A DNA stretch of 64,000 nucleotides from Erwinia tracheiphila (lineage in GTDB: Bacteria; Pseudomonadota; Gammaproteobacteria; Enterobacterales; Enterobacteriaceae): the NCBI RefSeq assembly GCF_021365465.1, contig NZ_CP089932.1, positions 3,658,001 through 3,722,000 on the forward strand, given 5' to 3'. The translations under genes and the position numbers were made by a program. Below are positions 46,642 through 56,957 of this stretch, in pieces. Within the stretch, counting starts at the first letter, position 1; every line of letters begins with the position of its first letter. The notes under the pieces are model-generated. The model was not told where the DNA came from. It saw only the letters and a program-made list of their open reading frames with translations, and made no database searches.

Positions 46642-48063
46642 TCAGTTCGCTCCTGAGGATGACGGCTGGCCCATCTGGCTGAAGCCCTGGTCCTGACTGC
46701 CGGTTTTCTGCTGCATCTGGTTGTCCTGATTACGCGCACCCTGACGGGCCAGCGTGGTCAGCAGGCTGTTGCTGCTGATGGATTTACGCAGCTCCATCTC
46801 GTTACGCAACGCATTCAGTTCACGGTCGAGCGCGTCCACGCGGCGGTCGCCTTCGGCAATCGCTTCCGGCTGTTCGGCGGCATTGGGTTCAGACTCACCG
46901 GTGGTCAGCATCCGGCGCATGGTCAGCGCGGTTTCCACCGTATCAGACATCGCCAGCTCGCCGGCCAGTCGCTGAACCAGTGCGGCTTTGTCGGGGTCGT
47001 CGCGCAGCGACTGGATAACGCCACGGGTCACCACCAGACTGCCGGTCTTAAGACCCGCGAGGTTGTCCGTGGTGGGCTGGAGCTGACCGTTGACCAGCTT
47101 AGCGAGCTGCTCCAGGTTGGTTTTTGTCGCATCCTCCAGTACCGGAGAAAAACCGGTGCCGGCCACTGCACTGCCCGGCTGGTTATCGGTTCCGCCACTG
47201 GTACATTCGCTGGTTTCCCGGCAGGTGCGTATCGAGCGGTCGCCCAGCACCTTCACCACCGCCGCTGCGGCGTCATCGGAGGTTTTCCAGCGCTGGCAGA
47301 CGGTGCCGTTGCAGCTGTCGGTGCCGACACTGCTGGCGCTGGTGACCGGCAGGCTGTTCATCATGTTGAAACCAGCTTTTGCCAGGTCACGGGTTGGCTG
47401 GATGGCCTGCTGCCCCTTACCGCCGCGATTCTGGCCCCCCACCCAGGTGACACCCTCCTCACCGGTGGCTTTGTTCAGCTTCTGGTCGCCGGAGACGGCG
47501 TCTCCGGCGCTGGACGCCACGATATCCTTGTACTCTTCGGCTACCGCCGCCTGCTGCCATTTGCTGCCCATCGTGTAATCAGCCAACTTTTTCGACATGT
47601 TCTGGCAGTTGAGCTGCGCCTTGTCAAAGTTCAGGCCCGCCTGAAGCACCCCGTTGGCCAGCATTTCATACAGCCCCGGATTGGCGCGCTGAATGGCCAT
47701 CGCCGGCATACTCATCACCGCGCCGGTCGCGCCCTGAATGACGTTGCCCATCAGGTCCTTAAAACCGCTGGTGACACCGTTAAGCTGATTGCCGACGGTG
47801 GTTTTCAGGTCGAAGTTGCCGCACATCAGGTCACTGCTCCAGCCGCCGTTCAGGCCCAGACGGGACATGTTGCTGCGGCTGGCCGGCGGGGAAATAACTG
47901 AACCGCCGCCGATGGAGTAGAACAGACCATCATTGACCGCACCGCTCACCGCCGCGCCGCCAGACGAAAGCGACGTGTCCAGGGCGATGGCCGGAAGAGA
48001 GAGCAGGATAAGCAGGGCGAAAGGTGCCGGGTAAAAACGCCGTAAAGGGTGACGTGTCATCAT
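46642..48063 (-). CDS. ICE conjugation protein, TIGR03755 (PFL_4711) family
   Basis: 473 residues with a signal peptide (FALLILLSLPAIA) and periplasmic body. Family signs: GLFYSIGGGSVISPPASRSN, WSSDLMCGNFDLKTTVGNQL, GLYEMLANGVLQAGLNFDKA. The C-terminal part is Gln-rich and probably coiled. In these elements it is one of four co-located mating-pair proteins (TIGR03755-03757 and TraG-N). Exact role unknown. Confidence 0.88.
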   Translation of the reverse strand: MMTRHPLRRFYPAPFALLILLSLPAIALDTSLSSGGAAVSGAVNDGLFYSIGGGSVISPPASRSNMSRLGLNGGWSSDLMCGNFDLKTTVGNQLNGVTSGFKDLMGNVIQGATGAVMSMPAMAIQRANPGLYEMLANGVLQAGLNFDKAQLNCQNMSKKLADYTMGSKWQQAAVAEEYKDIVASSAGDAVSGDQKLNKATGEEGVTWVGGQNRGGKGQQAIQPTRDLAKAGFNMMNSLPVTSASSVGTDSCNGTVCQRWKTSDDAAAAVVKVLGDRSIRTCRETSECTSGGTDNQPGSAVAGTGFSPVLEDATKTNLEQLAKLVNGQLQPTTDNLAGLKTGSLVVTRGVIQSLRDDPDKAALVQRLAGELAMSDTVETALTMRRMLTTGESEPNAAEQPEAIAEGDRRVDALDRELNALRNEMELRKSISSNSLLTTLARQGARNQDNQMQQKTGSQDQGFSQMGQPSSSGAN

Positions 48064-48071
48064 CAGTATCC

Positions 48072-49043
48072 TCAGGAGAAGTCGGTGCTGTAAAGGAAGG
48101 TCTGGCCGCGTCGTTTGCAGCAGCTGTAAGGCTGCCAGAGCGCCCAGGCGTAGTTGCCGTCTTCAGCGTTCTGTCCGCCGACGTCCGGGAAGACCGCACA
48201 GCTCTGAGAGAGCTGCGGTGACAGACGCTGCCACTTGTGGTTTTGCGTGCCGGTGTTTTCCTGTACCGGGTCTGGTGGCCAGTAGCCCGCCGAGCGCTGG
48301 CCGGTCAGCGGCGTGTAAACATGAAGCTGGCCCTGACGGGTGATGATGTCGGCAACACGCTGCACCACCACGGCGGCGGCTTTGTAGCCGTCGGTCTGGG
48401 TGACAAAGCCGCTGCGGGGATAAACGTTGCCCCACATGTTGCCGGCAGACGTGCTGCCCAGTTCCCGGCTGCCGGGCACCAGCGCCTCCGGATAGAGCGC
48501 TTCCGGTACGCCGGTGCGCCAGGTCAGCGCATCAAGGCCGCTGGCAAAGTACGGCATAAAAGGCGTGGCCGCGCTGCTGCACGAGTAGCCGGGTACCATA
48601 CCGCCGATGAGTTTTGTCGCCGGATGACCCCAGGCATCACCATAGTAAAAATGCAGGTTCTGCTTACGCGTGCCGGGTATCTTCATCTCCTGCCGCCCGC
48701 CGCCGGTGGCCACGCCCGCAGCACCGCCCACGAGCGTACTTTCCGCGCCGTCCGCCGTGCTGCTGACTGGCGACATCTCCGTCCACGGACTGGCACCCGG
48801 ACTCAGATACGCGGACACCACCGCTTCGGGGATAAAATGCGTCACCTTTACCGAGGTTCTGACCGTGCAGCCAAAGGGGGTGCAGAACAGCCAGTAGCAG
48901 ATACCGCTGATGCGCCAGCTGATGCAGTCCGGGCTGACGGCGCTGGAGAGCAGCCCGGCGGTGTTGACGCTGGCCAGCGTGCCGGTGCAGGCAAACAGCG
49001 CGGCGAGCGTCAGACGGCGCGGGCGGGCAAGGGCCATGTTCAT
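48072..49043 (-). CDS. ICE conjugation protein, TIGR03756 (PFL_4710) family
   Basis: 323 residues from the ATG at 49043 (MNMALARPRRLTLAALFACT), which begins the signal peptide. Conserved segments: CISWRISGICYWLFCTPFGC, VKVTHFIPEAVVSAY, HFYYGDAWGHPATK, WQPYSCCKRRGQ. Many cysteines suggest disulfides in the periplasm. The start overlaps the TIGR03757 stop by four bases. Confidence 0.9.
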   Translation of the reverse strand: MNMALARPRRLTLAALFACTGTLASVNTAGLLSSAVSPDCISWRISGICYWLFCTPFGCTVRTSVKVTHFIPEAVVSAYLSPGASPWTEMSPVSSTADGAESTLVGGAAGVATGGGRQEMKIPGTRKQNLHFYYGDAWGHPATKLIGGMVPGYSCSSAATPFMPYFASGLDALTWRTGVPEALYPEALVPGSRELGSTSAGNMWGNVYPRSGFVTQTDGYKAAAVVVQRVADIITRQGQLHVYTPLTGQRSAGYWPPDPVQENTGTQNHKWQRLSPQLSQSCAVFPDVGGQNAEDGNYAWALWQPYSCCKRRGQTFLYSTDFS

Positions 49044-49444
49044 GGGTGACTCTCCCGCCAGACCGTCAGCTGCCGCGTGGCCACGGTGACATCGGTGGTG
49101 CCGTACACCACCCATCTGTCGTCGAAGACCACAGCCGGATATTTTTCCAGCCCCAGAGACCAGGCGTGAACCACGCCGGCATAAGCGCCGGCCAGCGCCT
49201 GCTGATTTTGTGTAAAGTCCGGGGAAGCCACCACCGCCCTCGCCTGCCGTTCAGCCTGCGCCGGGTCGGCGGGAAGTGGGCCAAAGAGCTGCGTCTGAAG
49301 GTGGTCCGGGGCATCGAGCAGGGTGACCGTTAAGTCGGCAGGCAGGTCAGCCGCCACGGGGTGGGCGCTGTCGGTGTAGATCACCGTGCCGGCGCTGACG
49401 CCGGTGGAGAAAAATAATGCTGCAAGGCATGGGAATAACCGCAT
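49040..49444 (-). CDS. ICE conjugation protein, TIGR03757 (PFL_4709) family
   Basis: 134 residues with a signal peptide (MRLFPCLAALFFSTGVSAG). The C-terminal motif KYPAVVFDDRWVVYGTTDV is typical of the family. First of the 03757-03756-03755 set; overlaps 03756 by four bases, so they are translated together. Confidence 0.9.
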   Translation of the reverse strand: MRLFPCLAALFFSTGVSAGTVIYTDSAHPVAADLPADLTVTLLDAPDHLQTQLFGPLPADPAQAERQARAVVASPDFTQNQQALAGAYAGVVHAWSLGLEKYPAVVFDDRWVVYGTTDVTVATRQLTVWRESHP

Positions 49445-49614
49445 AGTGAAACGCTCCCTGAGTGAGAATTCTGCTCAGGGTGCGCTCAGGCGGTGACGGG
49501 TTCAGCAATTAACTCTGAGCCGGAATCGGAAGATTAATCCGTGACCACCGTGTGGTTGACAGAACCTGCAAAATGCCTCATCTGGCCGGTTGAGAGAACG
49601 GCGTTTATGCACCG

Positions 49615-51058
49615 TCACGCCACGGTGCCGCCGTCCTGTCGCCATTGCAGGTAGTCATCGACGTCAAAAAACCCGGCCGCCGCCGCGTTACGCTCCAGGC
49701 TCCAGCGGGTTTCACCCTCGCGGACCAGCGGCTTCCAGCGTTCCGGAAGCTGTTCAGCTTCCGCCGCCGGACGGTACGGCCCTTTCTGCTGCCAGGTCCG
49801 TCGCGCCCACGCATCCCGCTCCTCTTCTACAGTGGTCGTGCTGTGGATCAGGTACCAGACCACGTAATCCGTCAGCAGCTCTGCGGTCGCGCCGGGGAGT
49901 AGCGTAAGATAGCGTGCACGCTGTTCCTCCACCATCCTGTCCATCTCGCCATCATCAGGCGGCGGACCCGCTTCTGCCATTTCCGGCTCCTGTGAATCCA
50001 GTTCGCACATGTACGCCTCCCATTCCCTCTCATGGATCTGACGCTGTTGTGTCTGCTCCGTCTGTTGTTTCAGCGCCCGCTCAATCCCCTCTTTCACCAC
50101 CCGTTCCCAGTCCGGTTCGGCGGGCGCGGCGATATCAGCGCCCGTCAGCTTCGCATTGAGTAAAGCCAGACGGACGCTGTCTTCAGGTTCGTCCGGTTCA
50201 CTCAGCGCCTTCGCCATACCCTCGTCGCTGATCATGCCGGGCAGACCTTTCTTCTCCCGACCGGTGCTGGCCCGCTCGGTCAGATAACGCACCCGCCATC
50301 ACAGCAAACCGGGCCGCGATGGACTTCCATACCGGACAGCTTTTGCGCAGAATTTCAGTACGTGAGACGTTAAGCGCGAGGGGCTTTTTGCTGACGATAA
50401 GCCCGCCGACGCCCCACTGATGCCCGGGGTCGTGGCGGACCAGCACACCCTGATTGTAGATGGCCACGGCACCCTCCTCGCGCAGGCGATACCAGGCCTC
50501 ATCGTCTTCCGCGTCCCATTTTTCCAGCGCCGGCTGACGGGTGATAACCGCCCCGTTCAGGCTGACGATGACCGGCGTGTAACGCACCAGGTCACGAATT
50601 TCCTGAAGGCAGGAGAGGCGCTCCTGGCTGCTCAGCGGCTCGTACCATTCGCCTCTCACTGAGCAGCCCGGTACGGCGGTCGTCAGCTCATCAAGATCGT
50701 AGTGGTAGCCCATTTCCCGTGTGTCCACCGACATCTGCCAGAGGTTTGAACCCCAAAGCGTGCGGGCATGGGCCATAATCTGGCCCCGGCCCAGCCGGAA
50801 GCGGCCATAGGTGGCATCGCCTTCCTGGTGTGGCGTGCCAAACCGGCCAAAATAACGTTTCACATCCTCATGGGAGGCAAAGCCCCGACCATCGTCGCGG
50901 CAGACAAAGCCTTCAGCGGTGATCTCAACGCTCACCTGTTTCGCGCCGGCATCGACGCTGTTCATGATAAGTTCGATAACCGCCTTGCCGAGGGAACCGG
51001 CCTGGCTGTAAATGATGTGATGGATAATCTGAGGGTCAAGTTCAAAGGGACAGCGCAT
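49615..51058 (-). pseudogene. GHKL (HSP90-like) ATPase of the ICE, frameshifted
   Basis: The N-terminal part is a GHKL ATPase: ELIMNSVDAGAKQVSVEI (N box), CRDDGRGFASHEDV (G1), and the GRFRLGRGQIMA region (G2). At about 50290 the frame ends in a non-homologous tail, while the next frame carries on as YLTERASTGREKKGLPGM and stays open to 49615. One extra G in GCGGGTGCG explains it. Restored length would be about 480 residues. The role in SPI-7-like elements is unknown. Confidence 0.72.
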
Positions 51059-51330
51059 GGAAAGACTCCGTTGTGGGGGGTTCCGGCGCTATTTTCAGGA
51101 TATGTGTTTGCGGTTATATAAAAAACTGTGACCGCAATTATGAAAGAATCTGCAAAACGGTGGGACCGTTAATCGGTGGAAGGCGATTGAGCGTTAAAAA
51201 GTGCTGCTAATAAAATTCATTAAACAGCCAGTTGAAAAAAGACTATTCAAAGCTTAACGTTGCAGAGGAATGAATAACTGTTAAGAGTCTGAACTTTCTC
51301 TATAAGGCAAATGGAAACTGTAATAAATGG

Positions 51331-51337
51331 AATTAGG
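51331..51337. repeat. 7-bp target duplication, left
   Basis: AATTAGG directly before the left terminal repeat; the same seven bases follow the right terminal repeat at 52539-52545. Shows simple insertion of the IS481-family element. Confidence 0.9.
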
Positions 51338-52538
51338 TGTACTAGCTCAGACCTGATCTGACAGTTACCGGTTATTTATACAGGTGTCTGTCAGATTAAA
51401 TCTGGTTCAGATTTTTTTCTGCCCAGACCCGTTTACCATCAAGTAAAGTTGCCATTGGCGTACGCCCGCAGCACATTTTACCCTGATGAGTTCGCTCATT
51501 ATTGTAATGCCACAACCAGTTGTCCAGATCTGCCTGCAGGCTTTCCAGGTCTCCATATAACTTCTTGCGGAACGTAACCTGATAAAAATCCTGCAAAATG
51601 GTTTTATGGAAGCGCTCGCAGATACCGTTCGTCTGTGGAGACATCGCCTTCGTTTTCGTATGGTCGATATCGTTGATGGCCAGATAAAGCTGATAATCAT
51701 GCTGCTCCACTTTACCACAGTACTCCGTACCCCTGTCGGTCAGTATTCTCAGCATCGGCAGTCCCTGAGCCTCGTAGAACGGCAATACGCGATCATTGAG
51801 CAGGTCGGCGGCGGTGATCGGCGTTTTACTTGTATACAGCTTGCAGTGTGCCACTTTTGAGTACGTATCCACAAACGTCTGCTGGTAGATACGGCCAACC
51901 CCTTTCAGATTGCCAACGTAGAAGGTGTCCTGCGAGCCCAGATAACCCGGATGTGCCGTCTCGATTTCGCCGCTGGCCTCATCATCGTGCGCCTTTTTCT
52001 CCAGCGCGGCGATTTGGGCATCGGTAAGCACAATGCCTTCTTTAGCGACTTTCTCCTCAAGCGCCTTCAGGCGTTTACGGAAGTTCTCCAGGTCGTGTCG
52101 TTGCCAGATGGAGCGCACGCCGCTGCCGGAGATAAACATGCCTTTTTTACGAAGTTCATTGCTAGTCCGATGCTGACCATGAGCCGGGAACTCAACGGCG
52201 TACTCAACAACCGCACGTTCCGTGGCCTCATCGGCGCGGTTCTTCAGGTTGGGTACCCTACGACTTTGATTAACCAGCGCATCAATACCGCCTTCTTCAG
52301 CCAGTTCCTGATAACGGTAAAACGTGTCTCGCGACACGCCCATGATCTTACAGGCTTTTGATACGTTACCGAGCTCTTCGGCCAGATTGAGTAAACCGGC
52401 TTTGTGTTTGATGATGGGATTGTTAGTATGAAGCATGAGAGTTACCTCGCGTTTTGTATAAGGATTCGACACCCATATCAAAACCGGTAACTCTCAACCT
52501 TTCAAGGCCCATTGTCAGATCAAGTCGCGACTAATACA
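51338..52538 (-). mobile_element. Intact IS481-family element, copy 2
   Basis: A 1201-bp element. Terminal repeats TGTACTAGCTCAGACC... (51338-51363) and the reverse of TGTATTAGTCGCGACTTGAT (52513-52538) match at 17 or more of 26 positions, with TGATCTGACA perfect. Flanked by the direct repeat AATTAGG. It sits just upstream of an orphan toxin gene. Same element as the relic at 6618. Confidence 0.93.
51396..52436 (-). CDS. IS481-family transposase
   Basis: 346 residues from MLHTNNPIIKHKAGLLNLAE. N-terminal HTH (VSKACKIMGVSRDTFYRYQE) and a DDE integrase core: FVDTYSKVAHCKLY, LTDRGTEYCG, SPQTNGICERFHKTI. Uninterrupted, unlike the copy at 6720. Probably active, able to act on both sets of ends. 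Confidence 0.93.
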   Translation of the reverse strand: MLHTNNPIIKHKAGLLNLAEELGNVSKACKIMGVSRDTFYRYQELAEEGGIDALVNQSRRVPNLKNRADEATERAVVEYAVEFPAHGQHRTSNELRKKGMFISGSGVRSIWQRHDLENFRKRLKALEEKVAKEGIVLTDAQIAALEKKAHDDEASGEIETAHPGYLGSQDTFYVGNLKGVGRIYQQTFVDTYSKVAHCKLYTSKTPITAADLLNDRVLPFYEAQGLPMLRILTDRGTEYCGKVEQHDYQLYLAINDIDHTKTKAMSPQTNGICERFHKTILQDFYQVTFRKKLYGDLESLQADLDNWLWHYNNERTHQGKMCCGRTPMATLLDGKRVWAEKNLNQI

Positions 52539-52546
52539 AATTAGGT

Positions 52547-53221
52547 ATGATTGATATTAATCCCGATGAACCAGGTCAGTATTTTAATTTCAGAAATCCC
52601 CTGCCATACAACCAGTATTATGCTGTTAAACCACAGTACCATCCTCCATTGGGTGCTCAGCCTGTTGTTGATGATAATACAGGCCTCTGTATTGGCTATA
52701 CGTTTGCTCAGGCACCAGGGTTATGGCAGGTATATGACTCTGAGGGACGGTTCATCACGCTTGAAGAAACCCCGCTGCAAACACCCCTTATCGATCCTGT
52801 AGATATCGGCCTGTTGGCATTCGGCGTTTTTCGACTGTTGCGCAGCGGACGGGCAATACTGGATGTTGTTGCGGGAAAAAAAGTTGGTGTAGTACTGAGT
52901 GGAGCAACTCTGAGTATACTCCGTAGCCGCCTTAAAGTCGGCCTGTCTGTGCGTAATCTTAAATTTACTCACAAAACGGCTTCACATATGAGTAACCCTG
53001 GCAGATATATTCCTGTCCATATACTGGAAAAAGCAATCAGATATGGGGTTCGCAGTCCTGATGCAAGAAAAGTTGCCGGGCTCTTAACTTACCGTATCCG
53101 TATGACACGATTGACCAAGGTACAGGTGGGTAACAAGATTGAGTACATCCACAAAGAGTATACCTTGCACGTCGTGGTCAGGGAACGCGACTGGACAATT
53201 ATGCACTTCCATATCGATTGA
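52547..53221 (+). CDS. Orphan polymorphic-toxin-like protein
   Basis: 224 residues. The first 80 resemble a linker before a toxin (Pro/Tyr-rich, GLWQVYDSEGRFITLEETPL); a hydrophobic stretch follows (IGLLAFGVFRLLRSG); the last 80 (THKTASHMSNPGRYIPVHIL, AIRYGVRSPDARKV, YTLHVVVRERDWTIMHFHID) look like a DUF4258/BECR-type RNase domain. No secretion domain is attached. Paired with a probable immunity gene 15 bases downstream. The IS481 element lies nine bases upstream of the ATG and may have removed its promoter. Confidence 0.6.
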   Translation: MIDINPDEPGQYFNFRNPLPYNQYYAVKPQYHPPLGAQPVVDDNTGLCIGYTFAQAPGLWQVYDSEGRFITLEETPLQTPLIDPVDIGLLAFGVFRLLRSGRAILDVVAGKKVGVVLSGATLSILRSRLKVGLSVRNLKFTHKTASHMSNPGRYIPVHILEKAIRYGVRSPDARKVAGLLTYRIRMTRLTKVQVGNKIEYIHKEYTLHVVVRERDWTIMHFHID

Positions 53222-53236
53222 GCGACGGGACAATAA

Positions 53237-53656
53237 ATGTTTGAAATAAAGAATGAAGATACTCTCTTTCGCCTCTCATTCATCGAAAGAATTGAAGAAC
53301 CTGAGGAGCCCCAGGAAGATGTGATAATGTGCTGGCTGGAGATAAATGGTTGCAGCATAAGCCTTCAATGTCAGTGTGAGCTTATACCCTATGATCTTGT
53401 AAGTCTGAAAAAAATAATGACGGACTTTTATCAATCACTGTCCGCAAACAAACGACCTGAGCCTGTAAGCTTCTCACCAAGAATGAGTACCTTCACCTGT
53501 GGATTTAATGTCATTGGTGGAAGTGATGCTGTGGGGTTCAGCTTCACTGCATCCCCGCAAATCTATGAAAGCTGGAAACTGACGGGAGGCATCATCATTG
53601 ACCAGTCCTATCTTCCGGCGCTGATCAATGGAATTGAATCGATCCTGACAAACTGA
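53237..53656 (+). CDS. Probable immunity protein of the orphan toxin
   Basis: 139 acidic residues (early RIEEPEEPQEDV; WLEINGCSISLQCQCELIP). No known domain that I can name. The assignment rests on its acidic character, small size and position 15 bases after the toxin on the same strand, opposite to all neighbouring conjugation genes. Confidence 0.55.
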   Translation: MFEIKNEDTLFRLSFIERIEEPEEPQEDVIMCWLEINGCSISLQCQCELIPYDLVSLKKIMTDFYQSLSANKRPEPVSFSPRMSTFTCGFNVIGGSDAVGFSFTASPQIYESWKLTGGIIIDQSYLPALINGIESILTN

Positions 53657-53740
53657 ACGCGGGCTCTTTACCGCCCGCAACCGCAACCTGAGGCTTACGC
53701 AGCCAGCAAACCGCGCTGCCCGCATAACCCACAGGCCCGC

Positions 53741-54145
53741 TTAACTGCACACCCCGCCGCAGGCCACCCGGTCAATCTCCTTCAGCACCCACTGCATATC
53801 GGTGGCATCCGGCACGCAGATATTCCAGCGAATACCGGTCCTGAACTCGCCTTCTCCCGGCCACAGCGTATTGCCGGTGACGGTGATGAGAATATCCGGC
53901 GTTCTGCCCCTGCTGTCTTCCAGATGCACCGCCAGACAACTGCGACGCCCCACCCGGTGTGGGTACGCCGACAGCAGCACCGGTTTTTCCAGTCGCCTGA
54001 GTATTTCCTCCCGGAGTTGTCCCAGCGCCACGCTGTCAGACTCACCAACTGACGCCAGCCCCTGCGGCGGGACAGTAAAGATGACGGTGGCAATCAGCAC
54101 CCTGTCAGGGACGACCGACGGCGGTTCCATAATCAGTTTTTTCAT
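53741..54145 (-). CDS. ICE protein of unknown function
   Basis: 134 residues, MKKLIMEPPSVVPDRVLIAT then RRLEKPVLLSAYPHRVGRRS and NICVPDATDMQWVLKEIDRV. Starts four bases before the stop of the conjugation ATPase, so it belongs to the T4SS operon. Family not recognised. Confidence 0.65.
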   Translation of the reverse strand: MKKLIMEPPSVVPDRVLIATVIFTVPPQGLASVGESDSVALGQLREEILRRLEKPVLLSAYPHRVGRRSCLAVHLEDSRGRTPDILITVTGNTLWPGEGEFRTGIRWNICVPDATDMQWVLKEIDRVACGGVCS

Positions 54146-56957
54146 GCTGTCCTCTGTTCAGTATGCAGGCCACGGCTTTCATCCAGTCGGCGTACAACGT
54201 GGAACGCCGCCTCCAGTTCGCTACAGTGCATCTGGTTCATGATGTCACGCCGTTCGGCTTTTTCCTCTTTCTCCGTCATCCCCAGCGCCAGACAGAGACT
54301 GGGCGGCACGGCACGGAATAATGCCTGTACCTTGCGCGAGAGGATCACCCCTTCGGTATATTTCCTCGGGAGTTTGGTGGCCGACAGCAGCATGGTTTTC
54401 TGCTCGTCGGTCAGCGTTTTAAAACGGGCAATCTGCTCCACCTCATCCGGCGGCATCACCAGGCAGATCCACCATTCCGCCATGTTCAGCATTTTTTTCG
54501 TCGTATCGGGAAAGTTGGCCAGGTTCTGCGTAAACAGCCACAGCCACGCGCCGAGCTTACGCCACATCTTTACAATTTTGGTGGAATACGGTCCCAGCAG
54601 CGGACTGGCGGTAACGATATGCGCCTCATCGATGGGCACGATGGTGTCGCGATCGCTGTACTGCTCCCGTTCAGCGATATTATTGATGGTGTTGAGCAGA
54701 GAAATCACCGCTATCTGAGCCTCGTAGCCTTCGCGGGCCAGCGCACCCGGGTCGACAATGGTCATGTCCGATTCCGGCCACAGCGTGCCCGGACGGTTGA
54801 ACAGCTCCCCCTCAAAGCCCTCGGTAAACATGCGCAGCGCTTCCGACATCTCCTCCGCCCGCGCCCGCCGGGCGGCGGTCCGTTTCTCACGACCATCCTC
54901 CCCGATGCTGACATCACGGGCGATATTCTGTAGCGCAAACATCAAATCTTCCGGCAGCATCTGCCGGTTCTCCTCATACACCTTACGGGCAGCAATCATC
55001 ATCGCCTCACGGATCATCCCCCGGTCGGCGCGGGTCATCCTCCCCTCCTCCGCAGCTTCACCGCCGGTTATCATCAGGCGGGCCGCAATTTCCATTTCGC
55101 CCGGCACGTCACGTTCTTCATCCTTATCGTCGTCATCGCCCCCGTCCTCGTCAATATCTGGCAGATCCTCTTCGCTGACCATCAGCGCATCTGGTCTGGC
55201 CCGCATCAGCAGGTGCGAGTCGGCAAACGGCGCGAGCGAGATGACTTTACCCGGCTTGATGCTCACCCGGTGTACCGTCAGGCCCAGCGAGGCACAGTAG
55301 TCGCCAAAAAGTCCGAAGCTGTTACCGGCCTCCAGCAGGAAGATGCACGGCCGGTAGATGGCCATCATCTGCGCCAGCTCACACAGCGCCGTGGCCGACT
55401 TACCGGCCCCTGTGGGGACAAACAGCAGCTTGTGGGCGTTCTGGGTCCTGTCGTTCTTGTTGAGAGGGTCAACGGAGAGCGGTCCGCCGCCGCGATTGAA
55501 AAAGGTGAATCCCGGATTGCCCGTCCCGGTATCGCGCCCGTAAACCGGTGCCAGGCAGGCAAAATGCTGCACAAACATCAGGCGCGTGTACCAGTTATGG
55601 CGGTCCTTCTCCGGGTTAAAACACATCGGCAGTGCACGTAGATAGCTGCTGAGTGGCCCAACGTCATGCTCCGGGTTGACCGGCTCCAGCCCGCAGTTCA
55701 GCAGCGTGCTGCTGAGATCCAGATAGCGCCTGTCCAGCGTGGCAATATCACGCGCCTTAATCAGCAGGGTCACCGCTGCCCTGTAAAGCTTGTACCTGTT
55801 GCCGAGGTAAGTACGCGCCGTGGCCGCGTCCTCACGCGCACGCAGCGAGCCCACGTTCTCGCCCATTGAATCCCGGCTCAGGCGGGCAAAATTTTCCTCC
55901 AGCCTGTCCTGCGGCTGAATAAGCAGCGTCATGGTCAGCACCGTACCTTCCGGCAGCAGGTCCATGATGGCGTTGATGTTATCGCCACGCCGGACCTCGC
56001 CGGTCAGATGCCCGGTGGACGGGGCATTACGCAGGCGGGCCACCGGCACCGCCCGGTGCGCCACCTCATCAAACCACCACACCCCTTTTTCCGCATCGCT
56101 GCGGGGCCGGGTAAACCACAGACTTTCGCTGAAATCATTCAGCAGCGGCAGCTCGCCGGGCGCGTCGTCGCTGTGCCGGGCGCAGCGGTAGAGGGTCGCT
56201 TTATCCACCCACGTCGGCGAGGGATTAAACCAGCGCAGCAGCCAGCTGTGGATCTGTTCACCGTTCTGCCGCTCACTGCGGATACCGGCCCCGCTCATCG
56301 CCGAGGTCAGCCGATCGCAGACCTGCTTCAGCAGCACCTCCGGGGCCAGAGGGTCACGGTACGGCGTCTCCACCCAGCGGTAAATCAGCATCCGGGTGCA
56401 GCGGTTCTGTCCGCGCCACGGGGCACCGGTGACGACATCATCCAGAAACAGTCCCTGCTCAACGGCGACGTTTTTCAGATGACGCGCCTGCTCGTCTAGC
56501 CAGGCGCGGGTAAACGCAGTCCCCTGCGCACGGGGTTTAACGTAGCCGCGCACCCGGTCCATGTACGCGGTCAGATCGGACTCATCCTGACAAAAAAACC
56601 ACCCACTGGTGGGAATCCAGCTCCGGCAGGCTGTCCTGGAGGGCATTCTCCATGACGTCGCGGATTTCATCCAGCCTGGAAGCGGGACGGCCTTCGGCCG
56701 ACCGGGGTGATTTCATACACCGCCCCCACCGACACGCCGTCATCCAGCAGAATGCACTGGTGTTCCGGCAGATACTCGCCCCAGGGGATATGATCGATGA
56801 TTGAGGGTGCGGTGTCGTACAGCCGCGCTTCATCGGCGCGGGTCACCTTCCCTTCACGGGTAAGCGGCTCATGCCCGTTCACCGAAAACGGCCCGTCACC
56901 GTGCTGATGCGGATCCTGTGAGCGTGAGCGGCGTCGAAACAGTGAAAACGTCATCAC
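54142..56957 (-). pseudogene. Conjugative ATPase, TIGR03744 (VirB4-like), two frameshifts
   Basis: The motor of the mating channel. The main part (54142-56610) has Walker A in FVPTGAGKSATALCEL and Walker B in TIVPIDEAH. The N-terminus reads PSIIDHIPWGEYLPEHQCIL, then VYEITPVG in frame one, RPASRLDEIRDVMENALQDS in frame two, and CQDESDLTAYMDRVRGYVKP in frame three. The breaks lie near 56695 and in a seven-T run near 56593-56599. Restored length would be about 938 residues. As read, no full-length ATPase can be made. Confidence 0.85.
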
